A stretch of 42,823 bases of DNA. Source: Kitasatospora humi. Its GTDB lineage: Bacteria; Actinomycetota; Actinomycetes; Streptomycetales; Streptomycetaceae. The stretch lies in assembly GCF_020907985.1 (NCBI RefSeq), contig NZ_JAJJPA010000050.1, positions 1 through 42,823 of the forward strand, in the 5' to 3' direction. Made by a program: the position numbers and the translations under genes. How positions within the stretch are numbered: position 1 is the first letter of the stretch; every line of letters begins with the position of its first letter. A model generated the notes under the pieces. That model had not been told where the DNA came from, ran no database searches, and saw nothing but the letters and a program-made list of their open reading frames with translations. Positions 16,533-24,933 of the stretch are shown piece by piece.

Positions 16533-17372
16533 ATGGAGAACACGTTGGGGGAGTTCCTGCGGTCGCGACGGGCCCGGATCCAGCCGGGGGAGGTGGGCCT
16601 GCCGTCGTACGGGCGGCGCCGGGTGCCGGGGCTGCGCCGCGAGGAGGTCGCGCAGCTGGCCGGGGTCAGCGCGGACTACTACGTGCGGCTGGAGCAGGGG
16701 CGCGGGTCGAGCGTGTCGGACGCGGTGCTGGACGCGGTGGCCCGGGTGCTGGGCCTGGACGCGGTGGAGCGCGAGCACCTGCGGCTGCTGGCCCGGCCGC
16801 CGCACCGGGGCGGGCGACCGGCCGGTACGGCGGTGCGCCCGGGGGTGCGGCTGCTGCTGGACCGGATGGCGCAGGTGCCGGCGTTCGTGCTCGGCCGCCG
16901 GATGGACGTCCTGGCGTGGAACGCCCTGGGGGACGCGGTGAACGGCTTCTCCGAGCTGCCGCCAGGGCGGCGCAACGCCGTCCGGCAGGTGTTCCAGGAG
17001 CCGCGGGCCCGCGAGTTCTACCGCGAGTGGCCGGTGGTGGCCGAGGAGACCGTGGGCTATCTGCGGCTCTACGCCGGGCGGCACCCGGACGACCCGGAAC
17101 TGGCCGCACTGGTCGACGAAGTGTCCGACCACAGCGCGGAGTTCCGGCGGCTCTGGGCCGACCACCGGGTGCGGGAGAAGAGTTGGGGGCGCAAGCTGCT
17201 GAGCCACCCGCTGGTCGGGGAACTGGACTTCGGCTACGAGACGTTGGCGCTGCCCGGGGAGCCGGAGCTGCTGCTGGTGGGCTACACCGCCGAGCCGGCC
17301 GGCCCGACCGCGCAGCGGTTGACGCTGCTGGCCGGTTGGACCGCCGGCGAGCGGCAGGAGGTGGCCGGATGA
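16533..17372 (+). CDS. XRE-family regulator with MltR-like ligand-binding domain
   Basis: The 279-residue protein has an N-terminal helix-turn-helix with VPGLRREEVAQLAGVSADYYVRLEQGRG, the standard signature of actinobacterial XRE-MltR regulators. A PAS-like ligand domain follows, with VLGRRMDVLAWNALGDAV and WWADH-like AEFRRLWADHRVR. The ligand domain probably binds a small hydrophobic molecule (family knowledge). ATG at 16533. Its TGA stop overlaps the next gene's ATG by 4 bp, so ogt is co-translated. Confidence 0.9.
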   Translation: MENTLGEFLRSRRARIQPGEVGLPSYGRRRVPGLRREEVAQLAGVSADYYVRLEQGRGSSVSDAVLDAVARVLGLDAVEREHLRLLARPPHRGGRPAGTAVRPGVRLLLDRMAQVPAFVLGRRMDVLAWNALGDAVNGFSELPPGRRNAVRQVFQEPRAREFYREWPVVAEETVGYLRLYAGRHPDDPELAALVDEVSDHSAEFRRLWADHRVREKSWGRKLLSHPLVGELDFGYETLALPGEPELLLVGYTAEPAGPTAQRLTLLAGWTAGERQEVAG

Positions 17373-17932
17373 GCGCGGACCGGGCCGGTGCCCCGATCGA
17401 GTGGCTGACCGTGGCGAGCCCGCTGCCCAGCGGGCCGCTGGCGGTCGGGGTCACCGACCTCGGGGTGGCCGCCGTGCAGTTCCTGGCCGACACGCTGCCG
17501 GCCGGGTTGCCGCAGGTCCGCGACCCGCGCCGCGCGGCTGCGGTGGCCGCCGCCTTCGAGGCTTACTTCGCGGGCCGCGCGCGCCGGTTCGAGCTGCCGC
17601 TGGACTGGCGGCTGACCGACGGGCCGCACCGCACCGTGCTGCAGACCCTGCACGGCACGGTGCCCTACGGCGAGACGGTGACCTACGGTCAGCTGGCCGG
17701 GCGCAGCGGCGCGTTCCCCGATCTCGCGCAGACCCCGGGGCTGGCGGCGCGCGCGGTCGGCCAGATGATGGGCGCCAATCCGCTGCCGGTGCTGGTGCCG
17801 TGCCACCGGGTGGTGGCGGCGGACGGGCTGGGCGGCTTCGGCAACGGGCGGGTCGGGCTGGACGTGAAGCGCTGGCTGCTCACCCTGGAGGGCTGGTTGG
17901 CGCCGACCCTGGACTGGGACGGGCCGAGCTGA
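17369..17932 (+). CDS. ogt: Methylated-DNA-[protein]-cysteine S-methyltransferase
   Basis: This 188-residue protein repairs O6-alkylguanine in DNA by suicidal transfer of the alkyl group to its active cysteine. The active site VPCHRVV contains Cys145, preceded by the MGANPLPVLVPCH context. The DNA-binding segment GETVTYGQLAGRSG also fits. Length and domain order match Ogt. The start ATG overlaps the regulator stop (ATGA), an unusual coupling of alkylation repair to an SDR-type regulator. Confidence 0.92.
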   Translation: MSADRAGAPIEWLTVASPLPSGPLAVGVTDLGVAAVQFLADTLPAGLPQVRDPRRAAAVAAAFEAYFAGRARRFELPLDWRLTDGPHRTVLQTLHGTVPYGETVTYGQLAGRSGAFPDLAQTPGLAARAVGQMMGANPLPVLVPCHRVVAADGLGGFGNGRVGLDVKRWLLTLEGWLAPTLDWDGPS

Positions 17933-17941
17933 GCGGCGTTC

Positions 17942-17967
17942 TTCCGATCCGCTCGCGGAAATCGGAA
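17942..17967. terminator. Terminator after ogt
   Basis: TTCCGAT pairs with ATCGGAA and an inner CCGC/GCGG stem closes a TC loop, 10 nt past the stop codon. Confidence 0.65.
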
Positions 17968-18020
17968 AACCGCACGCCATTCGAGCACGATAGCTAATCA
18001 TACTAATTCCCCCAGCTGAT

Positions 18021-18042
18021 CAATCACTCGTACGAGTGATTG
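18021..18042. promoter_or_regulatory. Perfect 22-bp palindrome upstream of the encapsulin gene
   Basis: Both halves are exact: CAATCACTCGT is followed at once by ACGAGTGATTG. It lies 71 nt before the shell start in a locally AT-rich patch. Perfect symmetry without a loop fits a homodimeric repressor or activator operator rather than a terminator. Confidence 0.7.
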
Positions 18043-18112
18043 CGGCTCGGCGTGGCGTGGCGAGACCCTGGAATCAAGCAGTCCATATCTCGCTTGGGGG
18101 AGGGTTTTCGTC

Positions 18113-19540
18113 ATGACAACCGAAGCCACCGTCGGCATTCCGGCGCCCGGTTCCGAACCGTTCGACGCGCAGCAGAGCCTCGCGACGGCCGCTGCTCGCA
18201 ACCTTGCCACCACCACCAAGTCCGAGCCGCAGATGCAGGGCATCAGCACGCGCTGGTTGCTCCGGATGCTGCCCTGGGTCGAGGTCGGTGCGGGCACCTA
18301 CCGGGTGAACCGCCGGCTGAGCTACGCGGTGGGCCGGGGGCGGGTGAGCTTCGTCAAGACCGGTGCCCGGGTGAAGGTCTGGGCGCCGTCGCTGCGCGAG
18401 GTCCCGACGCTGCGCGGCTTCGAGGACGACGCGGTGCTGACCCAGCTGGCCGATCGGTTCGTCCAACGCGACTTCCGGGCCGGTGAGGTGCTGGTCGAGG
18501 CCGGCCAGCCGATCAACGAGGTCTTCCTGATCGCGCACGGCAAGGTCAACCGGATCGGCAGCAGCAAGTACGGCGACAGCGAGGCCGTGGTGGGGGTGCT
18601 GGCCGACGGCGACCACATCGGTGACGAAGCGCTGACCGTGGCCGACGGCCTGTGGCCCTACAGCGTCAAGGCGGTCACCGCCGGTACGGCGATGGCGCTG
18701 CCCTGGCCCGCCTTCCAGGAGCTCGCGGACCGCTCCCCGGAGCTGCGGGACCACGTCATGCGGTTCCTCTCCGCCGCCCAGCAGCCGCAGACCAAGCACG
18801 GCGAGGCCGAGATCGAGCTGGCCGCCGGCCACGAGGGCGAGCACGAGCTGCCCGGCACCTTCGTGGACTACGAGCTCCAGCCGCGCGAGTACGAGCTGAG
18901 CGTGGCGCAGACGGTGCTGCGGGTGCACAGCCGGGTCGCCGACCTCTACAACGACCCGATGAACCAGGTCGAGCAGCAGTTGAAGCTCACCATCGAGGCG
19001 CTGCGCGAGCGCCAGGAGTACGAGCTGGTCAACAACCCGGACTTCGGTCTGCTGCAGAACGCCGACTACGACCAGCGGATCCAGACCCACTCCGGTGCCC
19101 CCACCCCCGACGACATGGACGAGCTGCTCAGCCGCCGCCGCGGCACCCGGTTCTTCCTGGCCCACCCCAAGGCCATCGCCGCGTTCGGCCGGGAGTGCAA
19201 CGCGCGCGGTCTCTACCCGGACACCGTCGAGGTCGAGGGCCAGCGGGTGCCGGCCTGGCGCGGGGTGCCGATCCTGCGCTGCAACAAGATCCCGGTCGTG
19301 GACGGGCACACCACCTCGATCCTGGCGATGCGTCTCGGCGAGGACAAGCAGGGAGTCATCGGCCTGCGTCAGACCGGAATCCCGGACGAGGTCGAGCCCG
19401 GGCTGAACGTCCGGTTCATGGGCATCAATGAAAAGGCGATCATTTCCTACCTGGTGAGCGCGTACTATTCGGCGGCCATTCTGGTGCCCGATGCCATCGG
19501 TGTTCTGGAGAACGTCGAAGTCGCCCGCCCGCGCGACTGA
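18113..19540 (+). CDS. Family 2B encapsulin shell protein with inserted CRP-like domain
   Basis: The 475-residue protein forms HK97-fold nanocompartments. Flexible N-arm about 1-40; shell parts lie on both sides of a cyclic-nucleotide-binding-like domain (about 110-220: RDFRAGEVLVEAGQPINEVFLIAHGKV, then VLADGDHIGDEAL). C-terminal shell segments include the QTVLRVHSRVADLYNDPMNQ and TRFFLAHPKAIAAFGRECN regions conserved in this family. The canonical CRP phosphate-binding Arg after the GDHIGDEAL loop is absent (PYSVKA), so a standard cAMP site is doubtful. GGGGGAGGG precedes the ATG. The next gene is a polyprenyl synthase, one of the known cargo types. The palindrome at 18021 is the likely control site. 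Confidence 0.9.
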   Translation: MTTEATVGIPAPGSEPFDAQQSLATAAARNLATTTKSEPQMQGISTRWLLRMLPWVEVGAGTYRVNRRLSYAVGRGRVSFVKTGARVKVWAPSLREVPTLRGFEDDAVLTQLADRFVQRDFRAGEVLVEAGQPINEVFLIAHGKVNRIGSSKYGDSEAVVGVLADGDHIGDEALTVADGLWPYSVKAVTAGTAMALPWPAFQELADRSPELRDHVMRFLSAAQQPQTKHGEAEIELAAGHEGEHELPGTFVDYELQPREYELSVAQTVLRVHSRVADLYNDPMNQVEQQLKLTIEALRERQEYELVNNPDFGLLQNADYDQRIQTHSGAPTPDDMDELLSRRRGTRFFLAHPKAIAAFGRECNARGLYPDTVEVEGQRVPAWRGVPILRCNKIPVVDGHTTSILAMRLGEDKQGVIGLRQTGIPDEVEPGLNVRFMGINEKAIISYLVSAYYSAAILVPDAIGVLENVEVARPRD

Positions 19541-19638
19541 TTCTCGTGCCGCCCGGTGCCGCCTCGGGAGATCAGCGGGGCGGTGCCGCAGCGGGGGCCG
19601 ATCAAACCAATGACCGATTTTCTGGGGGGCCGGAACCC

Positions 19639-20748
19639 ATGGGCACCGATACGCTCAACCGGGGCGAGAACCATCGGGAGGAACGCGCGGTCGGCCTGGG
19701 CCGCGTGGCGCCGCGTGACGACGACCAGGCCGCCGAACTGCTCGCCCGAGCCCGCAGCGCGGTCGACCCGGCGCTGAGGGCCGCGGTCGACACCATGCCG
19801 GAGTCGATGGCCCGGATCGCCGCCTACCACTTCGGCTGGCGCGAGGCCGACGGCTCGCCCGCCGGCGCCGACTCCGGCAAGGCCATCCGCCCGGCGCTGG
19901 TGCTGGCCGCGGCCCAGGCCTGTGCCAGCGCCGGCACCGCGGGGCTGCCGGCCACCGCCGTGCCGGCGGCCGCGGCCGTCGAGCTGGTGCACAACTTCAC
20001 GCTGCTCCACGACGACGTGATCGACCGGGACGAAACGCGCCGTCACCGACCGACCGCCTGGCGGGTGTTCGGCGCCACCGAGGCGATCCTGGCCGGCGAC
20101 GCGCTGCACTCACTGGCGCTGCGCACCCTGGCCGGGGACGACCATCCGGCGGCCGGTCCCGCGATGCGCCGGCTGGCCGACTGCGTGGTCGAGCTCTGCG
20201 GCGGCCAGCAGGCGGACTGCGCCTTCGAGCAGCGCAGCGCGGTCTCGTTGGAGGAGTGCCTGGCCATGGCCGAGGCCAAGACCGGCGCCCTGCTCGGCAG
20301 CGCCTGTGCCATCGGCGCGCTCTACGGCGGGGCCGACCAGAGGGCCGCCGACGCGATGGACGCCTTCGGCCGGCAGATCGGCCTGGCCTTCCAACTGATC
20401 GACGACCTGATCGGCATCTGGGGGGATCCGGCCGTCACCGGCAAACCGGCCGGTGCCGATCTGCTGGTCCGCAAGAAATCGCTGCCGGTGGTGGCCGCGC
20501 TCGGCTCGGGCACTCCCGCCGGGGCCGAACTCGCCGAGATCTACGCGCTGGACCGGCCGCTCACCCCGGCAGAGGTGCGCCGCGCCGCCGCCGCGGTGGA
20601 CCGGGCCGGCGGCCGCGCCTGGGCGCAGGGCGCCTCCTGCGAGCGGATGGCCGCCGCCATCGAGCACCTGGCCCTGGCCGTGCCCGAGCCGTCCGCCACC
20701 GACGACCTGCTGGCCCTCGCCGAACTGGTCACCCGCCGCAACCGCTGA
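19639..20748 (+). CDS. Polyprenyl diphosphate synthase, probable encapsulin cargo
   Basis: This is a 369-residue all-alpha trans-prenyltransferase that condenses allylic diphosphates with IPP. GKAIRPALV (80-88) binds diphosphate. The first Asp-rich motif is DDVID (125-129). The second is QLIDDLIGIWGD, with DDLIG (255-259) in place of DDxxD, as in many actinobacterial relatives. Before the catalytic core lies a charged, likely disordered leader of about 30 residues, where family 2 encapsulin cargo carries its loading signal. ATG at 19639 has GGGGGG upstream; an in-frame frame to 19546 lacks a good start. It is 98 bp from the shell gene. The product chain length is unknown. Confidence 0.88.
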   Translation: MGTDTLNRGENHREERAVGLGRVAPRDDDQAAELLARARSAVDPALRAAVDTMPESMARIAAYHFGWREADGSPAGADSGKAIRPALVLAAAQACASAGTAGLPATAVPAAAAVELVHNFTLLHDDVIDRDETRRHRPTAWRVFGATEAILAGDALHSLALRTLAGDDHPAAGPAMRRLADCVVELCGGQQADCAFEQRSAVSLEECLAMAEAKTGALLGSACAIGALYGGADQRAADAMDAFGRQIGLAFQLIDDLIGIWGDPAVTGKPAGADLLVRKKSLPVVAALGSGTPAGAELAEIYALDRPLTPAEVRRAAAAVDRAGGRAWAQGASCERMAAAIEHLALAVPEPSATDDLLALAELVTRRNR

Positions 20749-20782
20749 CCGTCCGCTGGCCGGCACCGCCATCGACCGCCGG

Positions 20783-20950
<168 letters not shown>

Positions 20951-21062
20951 CCGCCTGGCCCGCTCCGCTGCGGGCGTCCCCCGTTTCCCTCACCCGAGTT
21001 CACCGTCACCTGCCGCAGCCGGCCCTGGGTACCGCGCTGCCCTGACGCAGAAGGCTCACCCC

Positions 21063-22190
21063 ATGAGTTATGCCGACATCGGCATCACCGTCATCGTGCT
21101 GGCCCTGTTGGCCGTCGCCCTCAAGCTGCTGCAACGCTGGGTCCCGCACCACGTCCGGGAGACCCACAACGACGTGGCGGGGTTCATCTTCGCCGCCGTC
21201 GGCGTGCTCTACGCCGTGTTGCTCGCCTTCGTGGTGGTCACCGTCTGGGACAACAACGACGCGGCCCGCAGGACCACCTTCCAGGAGGCCGACGCGTTGG
21301 CCGACATCTACTGGATCTCCCGGGAACTGCCCGCGCCGCTCGGCCCGCAGTTGGAGCAGCAGACCCTCGCCTACGCCCGGACCGTCGAGGACACCGAGTG
21401 GCCGATGATGGCGCATCACAAGAGCGACCCGGAGGCCACCGAACTGGTCTACCAGATCCGTGACAGCGTCTTCTCGATGAAGCCGGACGGGCCCACGCAG
21501 CAGGTGCTCTACGACCACGCGGTGAGCCACCTGGAGGACCTGGCCTCGCAGCGCCGTGAGAGGCTCAACCAGGTGGACGACGAAGTCCCGGTGCTGCTCT
21601 GGGTGGCGCTGATCGTGGGCGGAGTGCTCACGGTGGGCTTCACCTTCCTCTTCGGGCTCTCCAACACCCTGGCCCACACCTTGATGATCCTGTCGCTGGG
21701 TGCCCTGGTGGTGGTCTCGCTCCTGGTGATCAAGGAGATGAACTTCCCCTTCACCGGCGTCACGGCGGTGAAACCGACCGCCTTCGACGTCTTCCTGCAA
21801 CGGCTACCACCGCCGCGGGGAATCAACCGGGGTGCGCGGCGAGGATCCGCCGCTCCTTCTCCGGATCGATCCCGAGCGGCTTGTCGCCCTGCAAGTACGG
21901 GGTGTTCCGCGGGCCGCGCTCCCGCAGCCACGCCCAGGTGGCCGCGACCGTCTCCTCGATCGGTCGGCACCGCAGCCCCGCGGCCACCGCCTTGCCGCTG
22001 TCGGCCTGCCAGATGCCGGCCGCCTCGCCGTCCTCCGGGGCCCAGAGCGGGAGTTCGGACCACATCTCGATGCCGGCGGCGGTCAGCTCCTGGTCCGGCA
22101 CCCACACCAACTCGGCGTCCGAGCCGGTCACTTCCACGCAGGCCGCGAGCATCCGCCGGTAGCTGCTGGAGCCCGGCAGCGCGGTGGTGA
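21063..22190 (+). CDS. DUF4239 (bestrophin-like) membrane protein with abnormal C-terminal run-on
   Basis: Residues 1 to about 253 match the DUF4239 family in layout. There are two N-terminal helices (about 6-24 and 38-61), a soluble helical middle (DALADIYWISRELP), and two C-terminal helices ending KEMNFPFTGVTAVKPTAFDVFLQRL. Function is unknown. Relatives end about here, but this frame continues 121 codons of Pro/Arg/Ser-rich sequence antisense to the epimerase gene, stopping only at 22190. The tail looks like non-coding translation, so a lost stop codon or a frameshift is likely. ATG at 21063. Confidence 0.75.
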   Translation: MSYADIGITVIVLALLAVALKLLQRWVPHHVRETHNDVAGFIFAAVGVLYAVLLAFVVVTVWDNNDAARRTTFQEADALADIYWISRELPAPLGPQLEQQTLAYARTVEDTEWPMMAHHKSDPEATELVYQIRDSVFSMKPDGPTQQVLYDHAVSHLEDLASQRRERLNQVDDEVPVLLWVALIVGGVLTVGFTFLFGLSNTLAHTLMILSLGALVVVSLLVIKEMNFPFTGVTAVKPTAFDVFLQRLPPPRGINRGARRGSAAPSPDRSRAACRPASTGCSAGRAPAATPRWPRPSPRSVGTAAPRPPPCRCRPARCRPPRRPPGPRAGVRTTSRCRRRSAPGPAPTPTRRPSRSLPRRPRASAGSCWSPAARW

Positions 22191-22866
22191 CGAAGCTGCC
22201 GTGGTCGCCCCGCTCGGCCAGGTCCAGCCCGAAGACCGCGAAGTCCGCCGCGTCGATCAGCTGGATCGGCAGGTCGGGCCGGCCGGGCGCGAGCACCCGG
22301 CCGCCGCGGGCGATCCGCTCCAGCCACCAGGGCAGTCGGCCGACGTTCTCGTGCGGCCCGACCAGCAAGCCGCAGTTGAGCAGCAGCGAGCGCTCGGCCC
22401 CGAACTCCGCCAGCACGGCCCGCTCGCAGCCCGCCTTCAGCGCGTTGTCCACCGGCAGGTCGGGCGGGGAGTCGGCCGGACACTCGTGCAGCGGCGAGTC
22501 CTCGTTCACCGGCTTGGCCGGCCAGTCGGCGAAGGCGTGCACCGAGGAGACGAAGAGGTAGCGGTCCGCGTGGTCCTTCAGCAGCGCGGCCGAGCGGCGC
22601 ACGGTGTGCGGCTGCTGGCCACTGGTGTCGATCACCAGGTCCCACCGCCTGCCGGACGGCGCCCGGGGGGCGTCCCCGGGCTGCCCGTCGACCAGCGCGG
22701 CCAGGTCCTCGGCCACCGCGCGGTCACCTCGAACGGCCGCCACCCCGGGCAGGTCCGGCGCGGACCGGCCGCGGTTGAAGGTGGTGACCTGGTGGCCGCG
22801 GGCCAGTGCTTCGACGGCGAAGGCGCGGCCGAGGAAGACCGAGCCGCCGAGAATCAGGATTCGCAT
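21823..22866 (-). CDS. NAD-dependent epimerase/reductase (extended/atypical SDR)
   Basis: The 347-residue protein starts MRILILGGSVFLGRAF, a Rossmann motif of the GGxxFxG type. It continues with FNRGRSAPDLPG and LFVSSVHAFADW, typical of NAD-dependent epimerase/dehydratases in actinomycetes. YxxxK is not clear (DNALKAGCE), so it belongs to an atypical subgroup and the substrate is unknown. M at 22866 is chosen over 22878 and 22887 because it begins the first strand; none has a clear Shine-Dalgarno. The last 368 bp overlap the converging DUF4239 frame. Confidence 0.82.
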   Translation of the reverse strand: MRILILGGSVFLGRAFAVEALARGHQVTTFNRGRSAPDLPGVAAVRGDRAVAEDLAALVDGQPGDAPRAPSGRRWDLVIDTSGQQPHTVRRSAALLKDHADRYLFVSSVHAFADWPAKPVNEDSPLHECPADSPPDLPVDNALKAGCERAVLAEFGAERSLLLNCGLLVGPHENVGRLPWWLERIARGGRVLAPGRPDLPIQLIDAADFAVFGLDLAERGDHGSFVTTALPGSSSYRRMLAACVEVTGSDAELVWVPDQELTAAGIEMWSELPLWAPEDGEAAGIWQADSGKAVAAGLRCRPIEETVAATWAWLRERGPRNTPYLQGDKPLGIDPEKERRILAAHPG

Positions 22867-22985
22867 GCGGGTGAGCATGCCGGTCAACGGCTCGCCGGGG
22901 GACGGCCGTTCGCGGTCGGCTCAGCCTGTTCGCCCGCGGCGAAGCAGGTGCGGGGCCGCCCGGGGGCGGATTGTCATCGGCTTCT

Positions 22986-23033
22986 CATCTGTTGGGTGCA
23001 ACGTTGGGGCTGAGCTGGGGAGTCCAACAGATG
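22986..23033. promoter_or_regulatory. Perfect 10-bp inverted repeat, 28-nt spacer
   Basis: CATCTGTTGG and CCAACAGATG are exact complements flanking 28 nt. The site lies 120 nt upstream of the epimerase start and 25 nt beyond the BACON-protein stop. It could be an operator pair or a large hairpin terminator. Confidence 0.5.
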
Positions 23034-23041
23034 GGCGACGG

Positions 23042-23059
23042 GACAGTACCGGGACTGTC
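23042..23059 (-). terminator. Small hairpin overlapping the BACON-protein stop
   Basis: GACAGT-ACCGGG-ACTGTC has perfect 6-bp arms and spans the stop codon of the minus-strand gene. Confidence 0.4.
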
Positions 23060-24761
23060 AGCGCGTGGGTGACGAGGGCGAAGGTGTGAACGTGGTGGAG
23101 CCGGGAGCGGGCGCGCCGGTCGGTCCGGAAGGCGTCGGTGCGACGGTCGGCTGGGTGGACGGCGTGATCGACGGGCTGCCGGCCGATGCGCTGGGCGACG
23201 CGGGCGAGGGGCCGGTCGGCGGTCCGGACGTCGGGTTGGCGCTCGGACTGGCGCTGTTGCTCGGCGCGGTGCTGGCGCTGCTGCCGGCGCTCGCGCCGTC
23301 CGAGGGGATCGCGCTGGCGCTGCCGCTCGGGTTCGCGCTCGGGCTGGGGGTGAAGCCGCTCGGCGAGGACGCCGCCGGGCTCGGCGCCCCGCGCAGGCCC
23401 GGCCCGCCGGACAGGGTGACCACGGCGCGGGAGGGCGGCAGCGAGATCTGCGCCGTCCAGTCGCCGACCGGGGCGTGCTGATCGTCCACCGTGACGGTCA
23501 CCGTGATCCGCCGGCCGGGTTCCAGGGTGCCGGAGTCCCGGCTCAGCCGGAGCCAGTCGCAGCTGAGCACGGCGTGCCAGTCGAGTGGGGACGTGCCGGT
23601 GTTGGTCAGGGTGAGCACCGTTCGGTTGCCGTAACCGGCCGCCTCCACCCGCAGCGCGTCGGCGGCGGGGAGCGGTACGGGGTGCAGCAGCGGGCTGGAG
23701 ATCGGGACGGCGCCGGGCGCCGGTACCGGGACGGCGGCCCCCAGCACCGGGGGCAGCAACGTTTCTGCACCATTGGTGCTCGTCCCCACCAGGGCGGCCG
23801 GCAGGCCGTGGACGGCGGTGCCCGGGGTGGGTGCCGGCCGGGGGGCGAGCGGCGCGGGGACGCCGTCGTCCTCCGGGGCCGGGGTGTCCACCCGGACCGA
23901 GGAGACCGCGGCGGCCCCCGTCGTGGCGCTGCCGCTCTGGTGCGCCACCCACAACGCGGTCAGCGGCGCTGCCAGCACCGCGGCCAACACGCCGGTGGTG
24001 AGCGCCCGTTGACGCGCCAGCACGAGCCGTGCGGGCAGCTCGCAGCCGTGCCCCCGCAGTGGGCCGGGGGTGCGGTGGCGCGGGAAGCCGGCCGGGTCGA
24101 AGTGCACCCGGGGCAGCGGCGCGGCGGGGTCGAAGGCCTGGTGCAGGTCGTCCGGCGCCGGGAGCAGCCGCGGTTCGGCGACCGGTGCGTCGGCCCGGTC
24201 GGCGATGCCGCGGCAGGTCGGGCAGCCGGGCAGGTGGCCCACCAGTTCCCGCCGCAGGGCCGGGCCCAGGACCGGCGGGCGGCGCGCACCGTCACGGGTG
24301 CCGCCGAGCCGGGCCAGCTCCGGGCAGCCGCCGCTGTCGAGCACCAGCAGCGCCCGGCGGGTGGCGGCCAGCTCCGCGCGGGCCGCGGCGAGCAGCGCGG
24401 CCGCCTCGGCGGCGGGCAGGTCCAGGACGGCGGCGAGCTCGGCCTCGTCCAGCCCGTGGCGCAGGGACAGCTCCAGGGCCTCGCGCTGCTCGGCCGGCAG
24501 ACCGGCCGCCTCCGGCCAGGCGAGCCCGGCCAGCTCGTCGGCCGCCGCGCCGCCCGCCCCGGGGAGGCGGCGCACGCAGGCGTAGCGGGCGGCGGAGTAG
24601 AGCCAGGCGCGGTGCAGGGCGGGGGCGATGCGGCCCGCGCCGCCGGCCCGGGCCAGCTCGCGCACCTCCAGGACGGCGGCCACGGCCGCCGGGCGCTCGC
24701 ACAGCACGGACAGGCAGTAGGTGTAGAGGCCGTCCAGCCGGCGGCCGTAGCTGGTGAGCAT
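23058..24761 (-). CDS. Sigma-like / zinc-finger / transmembrane / BACON-domain fusion
   Basis: The 567-residue protein starts with helices like a sigma-70 family factor (SYGRRLDGLYTYCLSVL). A region-4-like segment follows at about 90-135 (EQREALELSLRHGLDEAELAAVLDLPAAEA). An anti-sigma-like zinc motif H176-x3-C180-x2-C183 (HLPGCPTC) comes next, then one membrane helix (about 253-274). A beta-sandwich resembling a BACON domain lies at about 370-455 (LTNTGTSPLDWHAVLSCDWLRLS), followed by a long Ser/Pro tail. Sensor and regulator thus seem fused in one chain. The sigma part may be degenerate. Start is uncertain: ATG 24761, GTG 24776 or ATG 24818 (the last has GAAAGGAG 13 nt upstream). It is divergent from radA. 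Confidence 0.75.
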   Translation of the reverse strand: MLTSYGRRLDGLYTYCLSVLCERPAAVAAVLEVRELARAGGAGRIAPALHRAWLYSAARYACVRRLPGAGGAAADELAGLAWPEAAGLPAEQREALELSLRHGLDEAELAAVLDLPAAEAAALLAAARAELAATRRALLVLDSGGCPELARLGGTRDGARRPPVLGPALRRELVGHLPGCPTCRGIADRADAPVAEPRLLPAPDDLHQAFDPAAPLPRVHFDPAGFPRHRTPGPLRGHGCELPARLVLARQRALTTGVLAAVLAAPLTALWVAHQSGSATTGAAAVSSVRVDTPAPEDDGVPAPLAPRPAPTPGTAVHGLPAALVGTSTNGAETLLPPVLGAAVPVPAPGAVPISSPLLHPVPLPAADALRVEAAGYGNRTVLTLTNTGTSPLDWHAVLSCDWLRLSRDSGTLEPGRRITVTVTVDDQHAPVGDWTAQISLPPSRAVVTLSGGPGLRGAPSPAASSPSGFTPSPSANPSGSASAIPSDGASAGSSASTAPSNSASPSANPTSGPPTGPSPASPSASAGSPSITPSTQPTVAPTPSGPTGAPAPGSTTFTPSPSSPTR

Positions 24762-24933
24762 CGTCTCGGAGGTCACGGGTCGAACAGTAGGGAGTGGGCC
24801 CGCCAGGCCCCGGAGCATCGCCGCCCTTGTACTCCTTTCGGGTGGCAGGAGCGCCTTGCCCGTGACGTCCCGGGCAACCGGACCGCCGGCCCGTGGCACC
24901 GCGCTGTCGGTGGCACCCGCTACCGTGGCGCGC

